Counted from the first letter of the stretch, positions 37,590-46,568 are shown. The stretch is DNA of 64,000 nucleotides from Bin5 sp965208965 (GCA_965208965.1 OZ242384.1:5487183-5551182), one strand, 5' to 3'. Notes: a model not told the origin generated them from the letters alone. Made by a program: numbers and translations.

Positions 37590-39008
37590 ATGACCTTGCG
37601 ATCCCGATTGCTTTTCGGAATACTCCTGCTCGCTCTGATTTCTGTGGCCGCCTGCAATCGGTCTGACGAGGAGCCAACCACGACACCGACCAAGACGTCG
37701 ACGCCGGCCGGCGAGACGAGCCAGGCGCCTACGGATACACCTGCGCCTCCTACGGCCACCGCGACCAGCGAGCCGCCGACATCGACGCCGGAGCCGGAGA
37801 AAACTGCCACACCGGCACCGACGGAGGAGCAGCCAGACACGCAGTCGCCGCAAGCGGAACAGGTTGGAGAAGGCGGGTTCTTACCCGCGACGATGGAGAG
37901 CCCCGATTTCGGCACGCAGGCCTTCCTGTGGTGGCGGCCCGAGGTGGCGGAGAGGGACTTGAACCTGATACGGGAGGGCGGCTTTCATTGGGTCAAGCAG
38001 ACTTTCGCTTGGGAGAACATAGAGGGAGCAGGCAAAGGGCATCTGGATTGGTCATTCTCGGACCGAGTTGTACATCAGGTGAACAGCGCCAATCTGAAAC
38101 TTCTGGCACGGATCTCCATCGATCCACAGAAGAGAGATTTCTGGGCGGGTCTTCCTCCTGAAAGCGCGGATCACTTCGCCGACTATGTATTTGCCTTAGC
38201 CAGCCGCTACAGTTGTAAACCCGGGGCCGTTGGCTGTATTCAGGGCTATCAAATCTGGAATGAACCGAATCTAAGCCGTGAGTGGGGTCACAAGCGCCCG
38301 AATCCTGCCGAATATGTCTATTTTCTGGGCCGGGCGTATGCGGCGATAAAGCAGGCGAACCCGAATGCAATCGTTGTCAGCGCCGGAATGGCGCCGACGG
38401 GAGATGACAACGAATACGCGATGCCGGACCACCTGTACTACGAGCAGATGTATGAGGCAATGGGTGGAAGCAGCGAGGGTTTCTTCGATGCGCTTGGCGT
38501 CCACGGGGTTGGATTTGCAGCGCCTCCCGAGCTGGACCCCGAGGTTGCGGCTGCGGAGGAGCGGTACGGTGGGCACCGCTTCTTCAGTTTCCGCCATGTT
38601 GAGGATATTCGGGCGATCATGGAGCATTACGGTGACACGGACAAGCAGATCGTCCTGTTGGAGTTCGGCTGGACTTCCGACAATGTAAATCCGAACTACC
38701 GCTGGCATGGCAGGGATGCCGGTATCGATTTCGATGTGCAGGCCGAGTATTTGAGACGCGCCTACGAATGGGCCGAAGCCAACTGGCATCCGTGGATTGG
38801 CCTGATGAGTTTGATCACGATGCCCAATCTGGAGTGGCTGAGCGACGGCAATCCCGAGGATGAAGAGCAGTTCTGGTGGGGAATCATGGAGCCCAGCCCG
38901 TGCTGCGGCCCGCCAACGTTCCGACCCGCCTACATAGAACTATGCCAGTATCTGAATGCCAGGGAAGGGCAGACGTGCATACACGCGCCAGACGGACAGG
39001 GCCAGTAG
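37590..39008 (+). CDS. Lipoprotein glycoside hydrolase, clan A (GH39/GH5-like)
   Basis: This is a 472-aa exported lipoprotein: signal peptide with lipobox VAAC (Cys 22), then a Thr/Pro/Glu-rich tether from about 27 to 95, and a TIM-barrel hydrolase. The acid/base is probably E225 (QIWNEPN) and the nucleophile E358 (LLEFGWTS), the spacing expected for retaining clan GH-A enzymes. It would cleave a glycan outside the cell; the exact family and substrate cannot be assigned by eye. It stands alone between a non-coding region and a small membrane gene. Confidence 0.85.
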   Translation: MTLRSRLLFGILLLALISVAACNRSDEEPTTTPTKTSTPAGETSQAPTDTPAPPTATATSEPPTSTPEPEKTATPAPTEEQPDTQSPQAEQVGEGGFLPATMESPDFGTQAFLWWRPEVAERDLNLIREGGFHWVKQTFAWENIEGAGKGHLDWSFSDRVVHQVNSANLKLLARISIDPQKRDFWAGLPPESADHFADYVFALASRYSCKPGAVGCIQGYQIWNEPNLSREWGHKRPNPAEYVYFLGRAYAAIKQANPNAIVVSAGMAPTGDDNEYAMPDHLYYEQMYEAMGGSSEGFFDALGVHGVGFAAPPELDPEVAAAEERYGGHRFFSFRHVEDIRAIMEHYGDTDKQIVLLEFGWTSDNVNPNYRWHGRDAGIDFDVQAEYLRRAYEWAEANWHPWIGLMSLITMPNLEWLSDGNPEDEEQFWWGIMEPSPCCGPPTFRPAYIELCQYLNAREGQTCIHAPDGQGQ

Positions 39009-39038
39009 GTTGGGGGCGAAAGGTCGAAATGCGGACTG

Positions 39039-39257
39039 CTAACCGGTGATTTCCTGGAAGATCTGGATGGCGTCTTCGATTATGCCGGCGATCAGATCGA
39101 TTACGTCGGCGTCACCGATCAGTGAACCAACTTCAAAGTTGGACGGGGCGGGCTGCCAATTGCCGGACACGTAGAACCAGCCGAACAGGCCGGCGGCGAT
39201 GACCAAAGTGAAGAAGATACGATTCAGAAGCCGGCTGTGGCGAGTGAAACGGGGCAT
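39039..39257 (-). CDS. Small hypothetical membrane protein
   Basis: This is a 72-aa product from ATG 39255-39257 (the frame is open to 39368). A basic N-terminus is followed by one hydrophobic helix (IFFTLVIAAGLFGWFYVSG) and an acidic C-terminal segment ending IQIFQEITG. No clear ribosome-binding site; no family recognised. It converges with the glycoside hydrolase gene, 30 nt away. Confidence 0.45.
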   Translation of the reverse strand: MPRFTRHSRLLNRIFFTLVIAAGLFGWFYVSGNWQPAPSNFEVGSLIGDADVIDLIAGIIEDAIQIFQEITG

Positions 39258-39361
39258 GAGGGTTGTGTAGGGCTCGACTGGCGTGTGACCAGGTACGCTC
39301 TTGTCGTATCGATAATTGTGACGCAGTGTCGTCGAGATGATTTTGCTATGCCGGCATGAAT

Positions 39362-39389
39362 TTGCCAAATCCGGGGTCGGTGCTATACT
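39362..39389 (+). promoter_or_regulatory. tRNA-Val promoter
   Basis: TTGCCA (39362-39367) and TATACT (39384-39389) are 16 nt apart; the predicted start is about 43 nt before the tRNA. Confidence 0.6.
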
Positions 39390-39438
39390 CTGCTGTGCTC
39401 CTGAAGTGGCTGTTTCTTGACGACAGCAGGCCTAATTT

Positions 39439-39514
<76 letters not shown>

Positions 39515-39777
39515 AGATTTGACAGAATCAAGAACCTTTGCGTAGACCCTCATTCTAGAACTGAAGTCCAGGGTTGACCTGCTTTGTAAGCGGAATCCAG
39601 ATTCCCCTTCCAGAGGATGGTCGGGGCTGTGAGGGTGCAGTCGCCCTTTGTCACCATATTATCGAATCTCTCTCTGGCTGGGCTCATGGCCATCCGGCCA
39701 CAGTCGGCCCTAGGCACCTTAGCCGAAGTGCCCGATTGTCGCATCCTCTGTAAGCTTGGGTGGATTCGTGTAGGGGT

Positions 39778-40263
39778 GTGAGCATTGTGAGGCCAGTATT
39801 TGTTAGCCAGCCTACTTGGGTTCCACCTGAGCAACGCTCGTGTCTCGATAAGTTCAAAAAGCTGCTGGAATTTCGCGACCTAGAACCACGCTCGGTCGGC
39901 GTAACGGACTTTCCCAGCCAACTACCGCTTGTCGAAGTTATCCAATTGATGGAGCGTTGCTTTGGGGCGATTATCCTGGGTATCCCACAGATTGAAGTCC
40001 AGTCAGGCAAACTGAAGGGTGATGAAATCAAGTCTCCATTTAGCCTTGGCACCGAATGGAATCACATCGAAGCTGCTTTGGCCTACTCTCTTCAATTACC
40101 GGTGTTGGTGATCCACGACGTCACGGTCGGGAGAGGCATTTTCGACCCTGGGGCAGCTAACGCATTCATCTACGCTGTCGATTTTTCCTCCGATTCGTGG
40201 TCGCTCTCCGACGAGATCAGCGGCGCGTTGGGAGCCTGGTGTGATGGGCTTATGCCAGAGTAG
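39778..40263 (+). CDS. TIR/deoxyribosyltransferase-like Rossmannoid protein
   Basis: This is a hypothetical protein of about 161 aa; GTG starts at 39760, 39778 and 39787 are all possible, with AGGGG at about 39773. The order of elements (RPVFVSQ strand; CFGAIILGIP; TEWNHIEAALAYSLQLPVLVIHD; GIFDPGAANAFIYAVDFSSD) resembles compact TIR or nucleoside-deoxyribosyltransferase-like domains found in bacterial immunity, with a Glu in WNHIEA where the catalytic Glu of such folds lies. This is recognised by pattern only. It ends in TAG, and the same frame continues into a PIN-like fragment. It is first in the island after tRNA-Val. Confidence 0.5.
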   Translation: MSIVRPVFVSQPTWVPPEQRSCLDKFKKLLEFRDLEPRSVGVTDFPSQLPLVEVIQLMERCFGAIILGIPQIEVQSGKLKGDEIKSPFSLGTEWNHIEAALAYSLQLPVLVIHDVTVGRGIFDPGAANAFIYAVDFSSDSWSLSDEISGALGAWCDGLMPE

Positions 40264-40356
40264 GTTGAAGGGGGCCGAGTTCAATTCATTCCGAACATTA
40301 GAGTCGTCCTCGATACCAACGTCTTGAGGAACGATCTATCGAATGGCGTGACTTAG
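40264..40356 (+). pseudogene. PIN-domain N-terminal fragment
   Basis: In the frame of the preceding gene, after its TAG, the sequence reads on with IRVVLDTNVLRNDLSN, the first strand and metal Asp of a PIN ribonuclease, and stops at TAG 40354-40356. No further PIN sequence is found: the following DNA on the opposite strand is an HsdR tail. It is a truncated remnant, or a PIN start that was once fused to or coupled with the upstream gene. Confidence 0.5.
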
Positions 40357-40392
40357 CGCTGGCACCGTCTTTGTTTGGGAACCTTCACCTGA

Positions 40393-40850
40393 CTATTGAC
40401 AATCCCGGTACAGGTTGGCGGTGTAGGTAAACGCTGACCTTCTACAGCGATCTAAGAAAGTCGCCAGTCCTTCCGACAGCGCTTCCACTTGTTCGAGAAC
40501 AGTGAAGGCTGACTTCTCCTGCTTGTCAAGCGGCTAGACGTGCTTGCGCAGGATGCGCTTGACCATCGCTTGTAGCTAGGCGCGGACGTTCTCCCGCAAC
40601 GTCCGCTCTGTCGTGACGTTGTTCCGCGCGGTGTCGACCAATTCAAGGGCTATGGATCGAAGGGTCTCGTCGCCCAAAGCATGCACTGCACTCTCTTTCA
40701 GTTCCGGTGCATCGTAGAATGCCAAAACGTCATGGTTCAGCCCCAGTTGCTCGCCGAAGGCGTTTGCCTCCCGCATCTCCATCACAAGTTCAATCAGCTC
40801 CTAGATAACCTGCGCCGCCTCTATCGCTAGGCTCTGGGTTGCGGCATAGG
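40393..40850 (-). pseudogene. hsdR: Type I restriction endonuclease HsdR, C-terminal remnant
   Basis: Reading the minus strand across three in-frame TAG codons (40801-40803, 40576-40578, 40534-40536) gives a continuous match to the HsdR C-terminal helical region: AIEAAQVI-stop-ELIELVMEMREANAFGEQLGL, LAFYDAPEL, TERTLRENVRA-stop-LQAMVKRILRKHV-stop-PLDKQEKSAFTVLEQVEALS. The stops replace residues that are normally Glu, a polar residue and Tyr. The rest of hsdR, hsdM and hsdS are absent. It is a dead relic of a restriction system. Confidence 0.75.
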
Positions 40851-40979
40851 AGGCGGCACAGAAGCCCGAAGACGACACTATGAGCTAGGAGTCGTCGGAT
40901 GCGTCCGACGACGAGGGCTGTGGTCTGCGTCTATTCAACAGGAAGCGGAACCGCCAGCCACGCGGCGAGGGAAAAAGCG

Positions 40980-41422
40980 ATGGATGAGCAGGTCTGTTGG
41001 GTGACGAAAGCGGAGGCTGTGCGCGAGCTAGAGATGTCCCTGTCTACTCTCGACCGGACGATCAAAAGCGGGGAATCCGAGGTTCGCAGGAAGGGACGAC
41101 GGGGCTACGTACGGCTGAAGGGCCCAAAGTACGTGACCGACAACGAACTGCTCCGTCGATCCTTCGTTCGGGAGGACAAGATTCAGCGGACCGTGTTGGA
41201 GCTGGATAGGCGAGCATCGGAGTTGGAGCGAGAGAGGGACGAGGACAGGGAGGCCGCGTCAGCCTACGGAAGGGCATACGAGGAGATGGAGTAAGCGTAC
41301 CAGAAGGAGCGAGCCGCACACGAGGAGAAGAAGGGAAGGCTCAACTCGGCCCGCGTGGTCGCCCTCGTGCTATAGGCGTGATGATCGGCAGCGTCCTAGT
41401 GGGATGGTTTGTGCTGAGGTAG
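40980..41422 (+). pseudogene. Decayed HTH - coiled coil - membrane protein
   Basis: From ATG 40980 the product has an excisionase-like helix-turn-helix (CWVTKAEAVRELEMSLSTLDRTIKSGE, RRGYVRLKG), then a charged coiled coil (about 75-105). TAA at 41292 interrupts it; the same frame continues with AYQKERAAHEEKKGRLNSARVVALVL, and after a frameshift MIGSVLVGWFVLR ends at TAG 41420-41422. The two last pieces make one membrane helix. The intact ancestor was probably a membrane-tethered DNA-binding or sensor protein. Confidence 0.55.
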
Positions 41423-41470
41423 GATGACAACGCATTTTGGCAACAGAATTCCGATAAAGAGGAAAGATGC

Positions 41471-41854
41471 ATGAACCACAGATTGATCGACCTAATCGAG
41501 CACGCTCCTTGGAGAGAAGCGGTGACATATCGAGATACGTGGCCCCATGAATACGTTCTTACCGAGAAGGACAACCAACGCGAACTGCTGGACGCTATAT
41601 GCACTCGATTTCGTGCCGGCGAAGGCGTCGCTTGTCGCTTCTTCCGAATGAACAATACCTACCTATTCGTTGGCGACTACAAGTACTGGCTAATGACCGA
41701 CTACAACGATATTGATCCCTACAAAGATGAAGGGGACTACGTGATAAACCGAGCCCGCCTTTACCGAGACCGCCGAGACTTTGTCATCCAGCCAGGCGAT
41801 ACTGGCAAACCGGAAGATTATCCAATTAATCCACCGAGCCAATTCTCATCTTGA
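41471..41854 (+). CDS. Small conserved hypothetical protein
   Basis: This is a 127-aa protein with a good ribosome-binding site (GAGGAAAG about 6 nt before ATG 41471). The blocks PWREAVTYRDTWPHEYVL, a Gly/Tyr-rich core (YLFVGDYKYWLMTD) and VINRARLYRDRRD recall a widespread family of small proteins with WPHEYT and INRA motifs. I recognise the family pattern but know no function for it. It is intact, unlike most of its neighbours, and converges with the DUF262 gene 34 nt away. Confidence 0.6.
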   Translation: MNHRLIDLIEHAPWREAVTYRDTWPHEYVLTEKDNQRELLDAICTRFRAGEGVACRFFRMNNTYLFVGDYKYWLMTDYNDIDPYKDEGDYVINRARLYRDRRDFVIQPGDTGKPEDYPINPPSQFSS

Positions 41855-41888
41855 TTGGGTGAGGAAGCGAAGGCGAGGAGCGCTAAAG

Positions 41889-43679
41889 CTATACGGCCCA
41901 CCTTTGCAAGGCGAAAGCCACTACATCGTCCTCCCGGTCGTTGATCGCGTCGACATCCCAAGTGAGAAGATCGGAAAGCTCCTTCTGTACCAACAGATTG
42001 GAGTTCGAGTAACTGGGCGCATCGCCTGATTGCCACCGCTTTTCTTGGAATGTCCTGTTTCCCATGCTCTTATTCCACGACTGGGAAGCTATGGTCAGGT
42101 TTCCAAGGCGATGGACGTTCTGCCTGTGTTCACTTGCTTCCTCAGCGCCCATCTCATAAGACGGATGCTGAGCCCAGATATGCTCTACCTCGTACTCGGA
42201 CGACAGGAGTTTCTCCTGTGTCGCGACAGCCAATGGCACATCAACCTTCGGTCTGAGATGAATCTCGTATTCGCTCAATAGGTACCTTATAGTTCTTGAG
42301 CTTAGGCGCTCATAGAGATCGCTCTGACCAAGCGCAAGCGTGAACTGTTCGTCGTTCTGATAGAAGCGATTCAACTCGCTGAGTTCAGCAAATAGCCCGT
42401 CGTAGCTCAATCTCTTGCGATGCACCCTGTGAGCCATCCCATTTAGCGTGGACGCTCCGGTATGGCTCCGGTATCCACTCACCAGATAAACGCGAACGAT
42501 GAATGCCTCCAGGAGTCTCAGGATCCCCTCCAGACGTAGCCCATCGTCTCCGAACCTCAGCCAGGTGGCTATCAAGAGCGGGAAGATGTTCCCCATTCTC
42601 TCCAGCATGAATATCTTGCTAAGCGTCCCGCCTTCTTCATCCTCCTTGTAGGCTTCCGTGATTTGCTTCACTACGAGGAATGCCATCTCCAAATCTTTAG
42701 CGTAGGTGATCGCATACTCTACACACTCTTCAGGATCTTTCCTCAGCTTGTCTCTAATTCGATCCTTGAGGCTGTCGGTGACACGCGACGAATTGTCCCA
42801 AGGCGAAATGTAGTTTATGAAGTGGTAACGTTGAACGTCATTCTCGTCCATACGCAAGCGTTCCAAGTGCCTAGTTTCGCTCACGCTTTCAAAGTGATGA
42901 TATATTCTGGAAAAGTGGCCATTCAACTCTTTGAGCCTCCCAGCCACCGCGTCATCGTCTTCTATCCCGATGTACGAAGTGTGCATGAGGAAGCTCTTCG
43001 TCTTCTCAAGATCGCTCAGTGGGCGGCCTCGGTCGTTGACGGCCTCAAAGATGCGAATGGCATCCGCATCCGAGTTGACCTGGTACTGTATGAGTTGAAG
43101 ATCGTCGATCTTTTGCTTGAATTGAACCAGAAAGTTCTGGTATTCAGTAGGCTGCTGTTCCTTCTCGCCGATAAGTCGTTCTCTAAAGAACGCCTTGGCT
43201 TCCGCGAGACGGCGTTGGGAGTGAGTCGTAGTGGCGTCAGTTAGGAAGTTATGGCCATCAATGACGACATGGTGGAAAAATTCACCATCATCACCCAAAG
43301 GGTTCAGCTTGTAATGACCTCCGTCTTTCAGATAGCTCCTCTCAAGGGCGTCCACGTCTGCCCGCAACTCATTGCCACTGACCTCCTTCAACTGCGAGAT
43401 AATCTCTCGCAACAGTATCAGGACAGTAGTTAACCGCTGCTGGCCGTCTATGACATCGAACCGGCTCAAAGCAGCTAGCCTGGTTCTAGCGGTCTTTCCC
43501 GAGTCTTTGAGAAGCACCGTGCCGAAATAGTGCTTCTTGGAAGGGTCCAGGAAATAAAGGTCCTCCCACAGGTCCTCCAGATTCTTCCTCTCCCAAGCAT
43601 AGCCTCTTTGGTAAACGGGAATATCGAACAACTGGTTGCCGGTGAGTAACCCATTAAGACTGATAAGAGTTCCGTCCAT
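41889..43679 (-). CDS. DUF262/DUF1524 protein (GmrSD-like, type IV restriction type)
   Basis: The 596-aa protein is complete. The N-terminal DUF262 has the IPVYQRGYAWE and FDVIDGQQRLTT motifs of the GmrS-type nucleotide-dependent part. A helical middle follows, and the C-terminal DUF1524 His-Me/HNH nuclease is seen as YEVEHIWAQHP, then HRLGNLTIASQSWNKSMGN. GmrSD enzymes cut modified (for example glucosylated hydroxymethylcytosine) phage DNA, and related proteins act in phosphorothioate-linked defence. TAGGAGC precedes the ATG. It is the only obviously intact defence gene in the island. Confidence 0.88.
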   Translation of the reverse strand: MDGTLISLNGLLTGNQLFDIPVYQRGYAWERKNLEDLWEDLYFLDPSKKHYFGTVLLKDSGKTARTRLAALSRFDVIDGQQRLTTVLILLREIISQLKEVSGNELRADVDALERSYLKDGGHYKLNPLGDDGEFFHHVVIDGHNFLTDATTTHSQRRLAEAKAFFRERLIGEKEQQPTEYQNFLVQFKQKIDDLQLIQYQVNSDADAIRIFEAVNDRGRPLSDLEKTKSFLMHTSYIGIEDDDAVAGRLKELNGHFSRIYHHFESVSETRHLERLRMDENDVQRYHFINYISPWDNSSRVTDSLKDRIRDKLRKDPEECVEYAITYAKDLEMAFLVVKQITEAYKEDEEGGTLSKIFMLERMGNIFPLLIATWLRFGDDGLRLEGILRLLEAFIVRVYLVSGYRSHTGASTLNGMAHRVHRKRLSYDGLFAELSELNRFYQNDEQFTLALGQSDLYERLSSRTIRYLLSEYEIHLRPKVDVPLAVATQEKLLSSEYEVEHIWAQHPSYEMGAEEASEHRQNVHRLGNLTIASQSWNKSMGNRTFQEKRWQSGDAPSYSNSNLLVQKELSDLLTWDVDAINDREDDVVAFALQRWAV

Positions 43680-43816
43680 CGATCAAAGCTCCTAGCATAA
43701 ACTCAATGTGCCCATCACTTTGTCCGCTATCCTAGCTGCGCGTGTCAAGTTAAGCCGCTCAAGGTTCGCTTGACAGCGAAATGCCTGATGGCGCATGATA
43801 CAGTGTAAGACAGCAT

Positions 43817-43999
43817 ATGCCCAATAGGCTTATCAATAGGAACGCCAAGACGATCACCTTCTCCCTGTCGCCGGAGATGGCCGGACATGTTCAGGACGTG
43901 ATGCGCGATGAAGGCCGCAACGACAAGGAGGAGCGGGCATGGCCTTGGACCATCCGGTACGAGAGGCTCCGCACTCGCCATGCGGAACAGGAAGATTGA
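43817..43999 (+). pseudogene. Ribbon-helix-helix protein with apparent internal deletion
   Basis: The N-terminus KTITFSLSPEMAGHVQDVMRDEGR is a typical ribbon-helix-helix beta strand and first helix (CopG/ParD-like antitoxins). The second helix, normally after EGR, seems missing: the frame jumps to NDKEERAWPWTIRYERLR. An in-frame deletion of about 15 codons is inferred. If translated (60 aa) it should not fold as a normal RHH dimer. It is divergent from the DUF262 gene. Confidence 0.5.
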
Positions 44000-44007
44000 A
44001 GGAGGAC

Positions 44008-44640
44008 ATGGCGAAGAATGAGCACATACGGCCGCTCACACCTGCGGCGCTCTACGACAGGGTGTCCAGCCACAGGCAGGACGTGGACTTTTCCATGGCC
44101 TCCCAGTTGCGGACGCAATAGGAGTTCGCCAAGGCCAGCGGCTACTCCCAGGCCCGAGAGTACGTGGACGTGAGCAGCCTAATCGCCAACCGGCCCCAGT
44201 TCAGAAAGATGATCGAGAAGGGCGGCAAGCCCAAGGCCCTATTCCAGGTCACCCTCGTATGGAGATTCGGTCGCCTCACACGCAAATGCGAGCAAGCCGT
44301 AGAGTTCAGGGCCGACCTGAGGTTCAAGGGCACTCGCGTGGTGTCAATCAACGAGCAGGCCGAGGGCAACGCCATCAGCAGGCCGCTTGTTGGAATCACC
44401 GGGAGCGTGGACGAATATTACTCGGAGAATTTGGCGCGGGCCGTCGTCCGTGGGATGAGGGAGGCCGCGTGGTTGAGCTTCTTCTTCGCCTCCAACGCCT
44501 CCTTCGGCTACAGGAAGATTAAGGGCAACGACGGTGCGATTTCGGAGTCGGTTCTAGATTTTGTCGAGTCCGATCCACCACAGCAGAGGAGGGTTCTGTC
44601 CTCTCCGTGCCTCCAGGCCTCAGACTCCTCTAGACGATGA
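44008..44640 (+). pseudogene. Serine recombinase, amber-interrupted and truncated
   Basis: The resolvase domain is clear: AALYDRVSSHRQDVDFSMASQLRTQ with the nucleophilic Ser in RVSS, then TAG at 44119-44121. The same frame continues with EFAKASGYSQAREYVD, RPQFRKMIEKG, LVWRFGRLTRKCEQAVEF, VVSINEQAEGNA, YYSENLARAVVRGMREAA and FGYRK. After that point the family similarity ends and the frame runs into unrelated sequence to TGA 44638-44640, so the zinc-ribbon/recombinase half is gone. It was probably the integrase that moved the island; it is now inactive. Confidence 0.75.
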
Positions 44641-44767
44641 AGCAGACGTCTCTTTGTCAGTATGCGTTCAGGGCCTTGGTCTGTCCCCGCAGCATCCATT
44701 GCCTTCTCGCTCTCAGCAACTGTAAGAGTCACGGAGAAATAAAGGTATTTCCTTCTTCCGTCCTCAT

Positions 44768-45574
44768 ATGAAAACACTAAAGAAAACGGTCTACGAAATA
44801 ATCGAAGAGGCTGAACCAGGTAACCGGCCAAGCGAAATCTTTGATATTTTCCTCATCACACTGATCGCCCTGAATGTCGTTGCGCTGATCGTGGGGACAG
44901 TGGAGGAGATTCACCGGATTTCTCCCGGCGCCTTCTATCTCTTTGAGGTAATTTCGGTCGGCATTTTCACGGTGGAGTTTTTCTTGCGGGTCTGGACATG
45001 CACTGAGAATCCCAAATATGCGCATCCGGTAAAGGGCCGGCTTTGGTATCTTGTCTCTCCTCTGGCGCTTATAGACCTGCTGGCGGTTCTTCCGGTATAC
45101 CTGGTCTTCTTCGTCAATCTGCACGGGCTTGACTTGCGTTTCCTGCGGGTCATGCGCCTGCTGGCGCGCATCGTGCGGCTGGGCCGGTACTTCAGCAGTC
45201 TGCGCACCTTGGGTAAAATTGTCCATATAAGGCGAGGCGAACTGGCCGCGGTCGTGTCGGTACTCTTCCTGCTACTGGTGATGACCTCCTCGCTCATGTT
45301 CTTTGCCGAACACAAGGCCCAACCGGAGGAGTTCGCCAGCATTCCAAGAGCTATGTGGTGGAGTATCATCACGTTAACAACGGTGGGCTACGGCGATGTG
45401 TTCCCTGTAACGGCGGCGGGGCGTTTTCTGGCGGGTGTCATTGCGATCGTCGGTATTGGGTTGTTCGCGTTGCCGGCGGGTATTCTGGGGTCGGGGTTTA
45501 TGGAGGAACTGGAAAGGGAGGCGCGGGCGCCGGTCAGATGCCCCCATTGCGGCGAAGTGATCGATGAGGGGTGA
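44768..45574 (+). CDS. Voltage-gated potassium channel family protein
   Basis: The 268-aa protein has six membrane helices: S1 about 26-46, S2 56-76, S3 96-116, and an S4 with regularly spaced Arg (LRFLRVMRLLARIVRLGRY, about 123-141). S5, the pore helix and filter TTVGYGD (204-210), and S6 follow. It is a Kv-type channel that should conduct K+. The C-terminus ends in a short CPHCGEVI segment (C258, C261) that could form half of a zinc site across subunits. It is the first non-island gene to the right and converges with the enoyl-CoA hydratase gene. Confidence 0.92.
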   Translation: MKTLKKTVYEIIEEAEPGNRPSEIFDIFLITLIALNVVALIVGTVEEIHRISPGAFYLFEVISVGIFTVEFFLRVWTCTENPKYAHPVKGRLWYLVSPLALIDLLAVLPVYLVFFVNLHGLDLRFLRVMRLLARIVRLGRYFSSLRTLGKIVHIRRGELAAVVSVLFLLLVMTSSLMFFAEHKAQPEEFASIPRAMWWSIITLTTVGYGDVFPVTAAGRFLAGVIAIVGIGLFALPAGILGSGFMEELEREARAPVRCPHCGEVIDEG

Positions 45575-45625
45575 CGCACTTGGTGCGCCGCCACGGCCCT
45601 GCGAAGTCTGAATCTGACTTTTCTC

Positions 45626-46408
45626 CTAACGACCGCTGAACTGCGGCTGGCGGCGCTGGCGGAAGGCGGATACACCCTCCTGGGCGTCGGCCGTGTAGGA
45701 GGCGAGGCTGCCGGCGAGTGTTTCGAGGACGACGCCGTTGTCGCCGCTGGCCGGGCTGGCGGCGTCGATTAACTGCTTGGTCATTTGGACTGCCACCGGA
45801 CCGTTGGCGGCGATGGAATCGGCCAGTTCGAGCGCCCGCTCTGCCAGTTGGTCGGCAGGAACTACCTCGTTTACAAGTCCCCAGTGTTCAGCCTGTTCGG
45901 CTAAAACGCGATCTCCGCTGAAGATCATCTGCTTGGCCCGGCTCGGCCCGACGAGCTGTGCGAGACGCTGCGTGCCGCCCCAGCCGGGAATGATCCCCAG
46001 CTTTACTTCTGGAAAGGATAGCTGCACCTCCTCTGCTGCCAGACGCAGGTCTGCGGCGAGAGCCAGTTCCAGGCCGCCGCCGAAAGTGTAGCCATTAAGC
46101 ACGGCGATGACCGGTTGGGGCAGGCGGGCGTAACGGGCGAAGATGCGATGCCCGTCGCGGATCCAGCGCCGGCCCATTTCGAGGGGCGGCAGGTCGCTCC
46201 ATTCGTAGATATCGGCGCCTACACAGAATGCTCTGCCGGTTCCGGTGAGAAGAACTACGCGTACTTCACGGTTGCGGTCCAGTTCGTCGGCGTAGGATTC
46301 AAGGGCGGCCAGCATCTCCGCGTTGAGAGCGTTAAGCTTGTCTGCGCGATTGAGGACGATGGTCGCGACTGGGCCCTTGTAGGAGAGTTGCACAAGTTCG
46401 GTGGTCAT
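45626..46408 (-). CDS. Enoyl-CoA hydratase/isomerase family protein
   Basis: The start ATG 46406-46408 is chosen because AAAGG lies 7 nt upstream and the 260-aa length fits the crotonase family; the frame is open 59 codons further. The N-terminus VATIVLNRADKLNALN, the oxyanion-hole stretches GRAFCVGADIYEW and YTFGGGLELALAADLRLA, and a catalytic Glu in FPEVKLGIIPGWGGTQRL are all present. It probably hydrates trans-2-enoyl-CoA in beta-oxidation. It follows purM by about 160 nt, and no other fatty-acid gene is adjacent. Confidence 0.92.
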   Translation of the reverse strand: MTTELVQLSYKGPVATIVLNRADKLNALNAEMLAALESYADELDRNREVRVVLLTGTGRAFCVGADIYEWSDLPPLEMGRRWIRDGHRIFARYARLPQPVIAVLNGYTFGGGLELALAADLRLAAEEVQLSFPEVKLGIIPGWGGTQRLAQLVGPSRAKQMIFSGDRVLAEQAEHWGLVNEVVPADQLAERALELADSIAANGPVAVQMTKQLIDAASPASGDNGVVLETLAGSLASYTADAQEGVSAFRQRRQPQFSGR

Positions 46409-46568
46409 GGAGCTGCCTTTCGGTAGGGTACCGCTGAGGCTTCGGGAATTGGGTGACGCTTTTGCGGCGCCGGCTAAGGGATGCCCGTCTCTAATACTGC
46501 TGGAAAGTTTCTGACGGGCTGGCGCCGGGGCTAGAAGGCGACTGGACTTAACATGACCGGATAGCAGG

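Noticed and set aside
39550..39834. 94-codon minus-strand frame just after the tRNA.
   Set aside because: Overlaps the start of the TIR-like gene on the other strand and resembles no known family; no ribosome-binding site.
39778..44640. Possible TAG stop-codon reassignment, because five interrupted genes in the island read through amber codons.
   Set aside because: The HTH pseudogene nearby is broken by TAA and a frameshift, the replaced residues differ (Glu, polar, Tyr, others), normal genes in the window end in TAG, and the recombinase is also truncated. Ordinary decay explains all of it.
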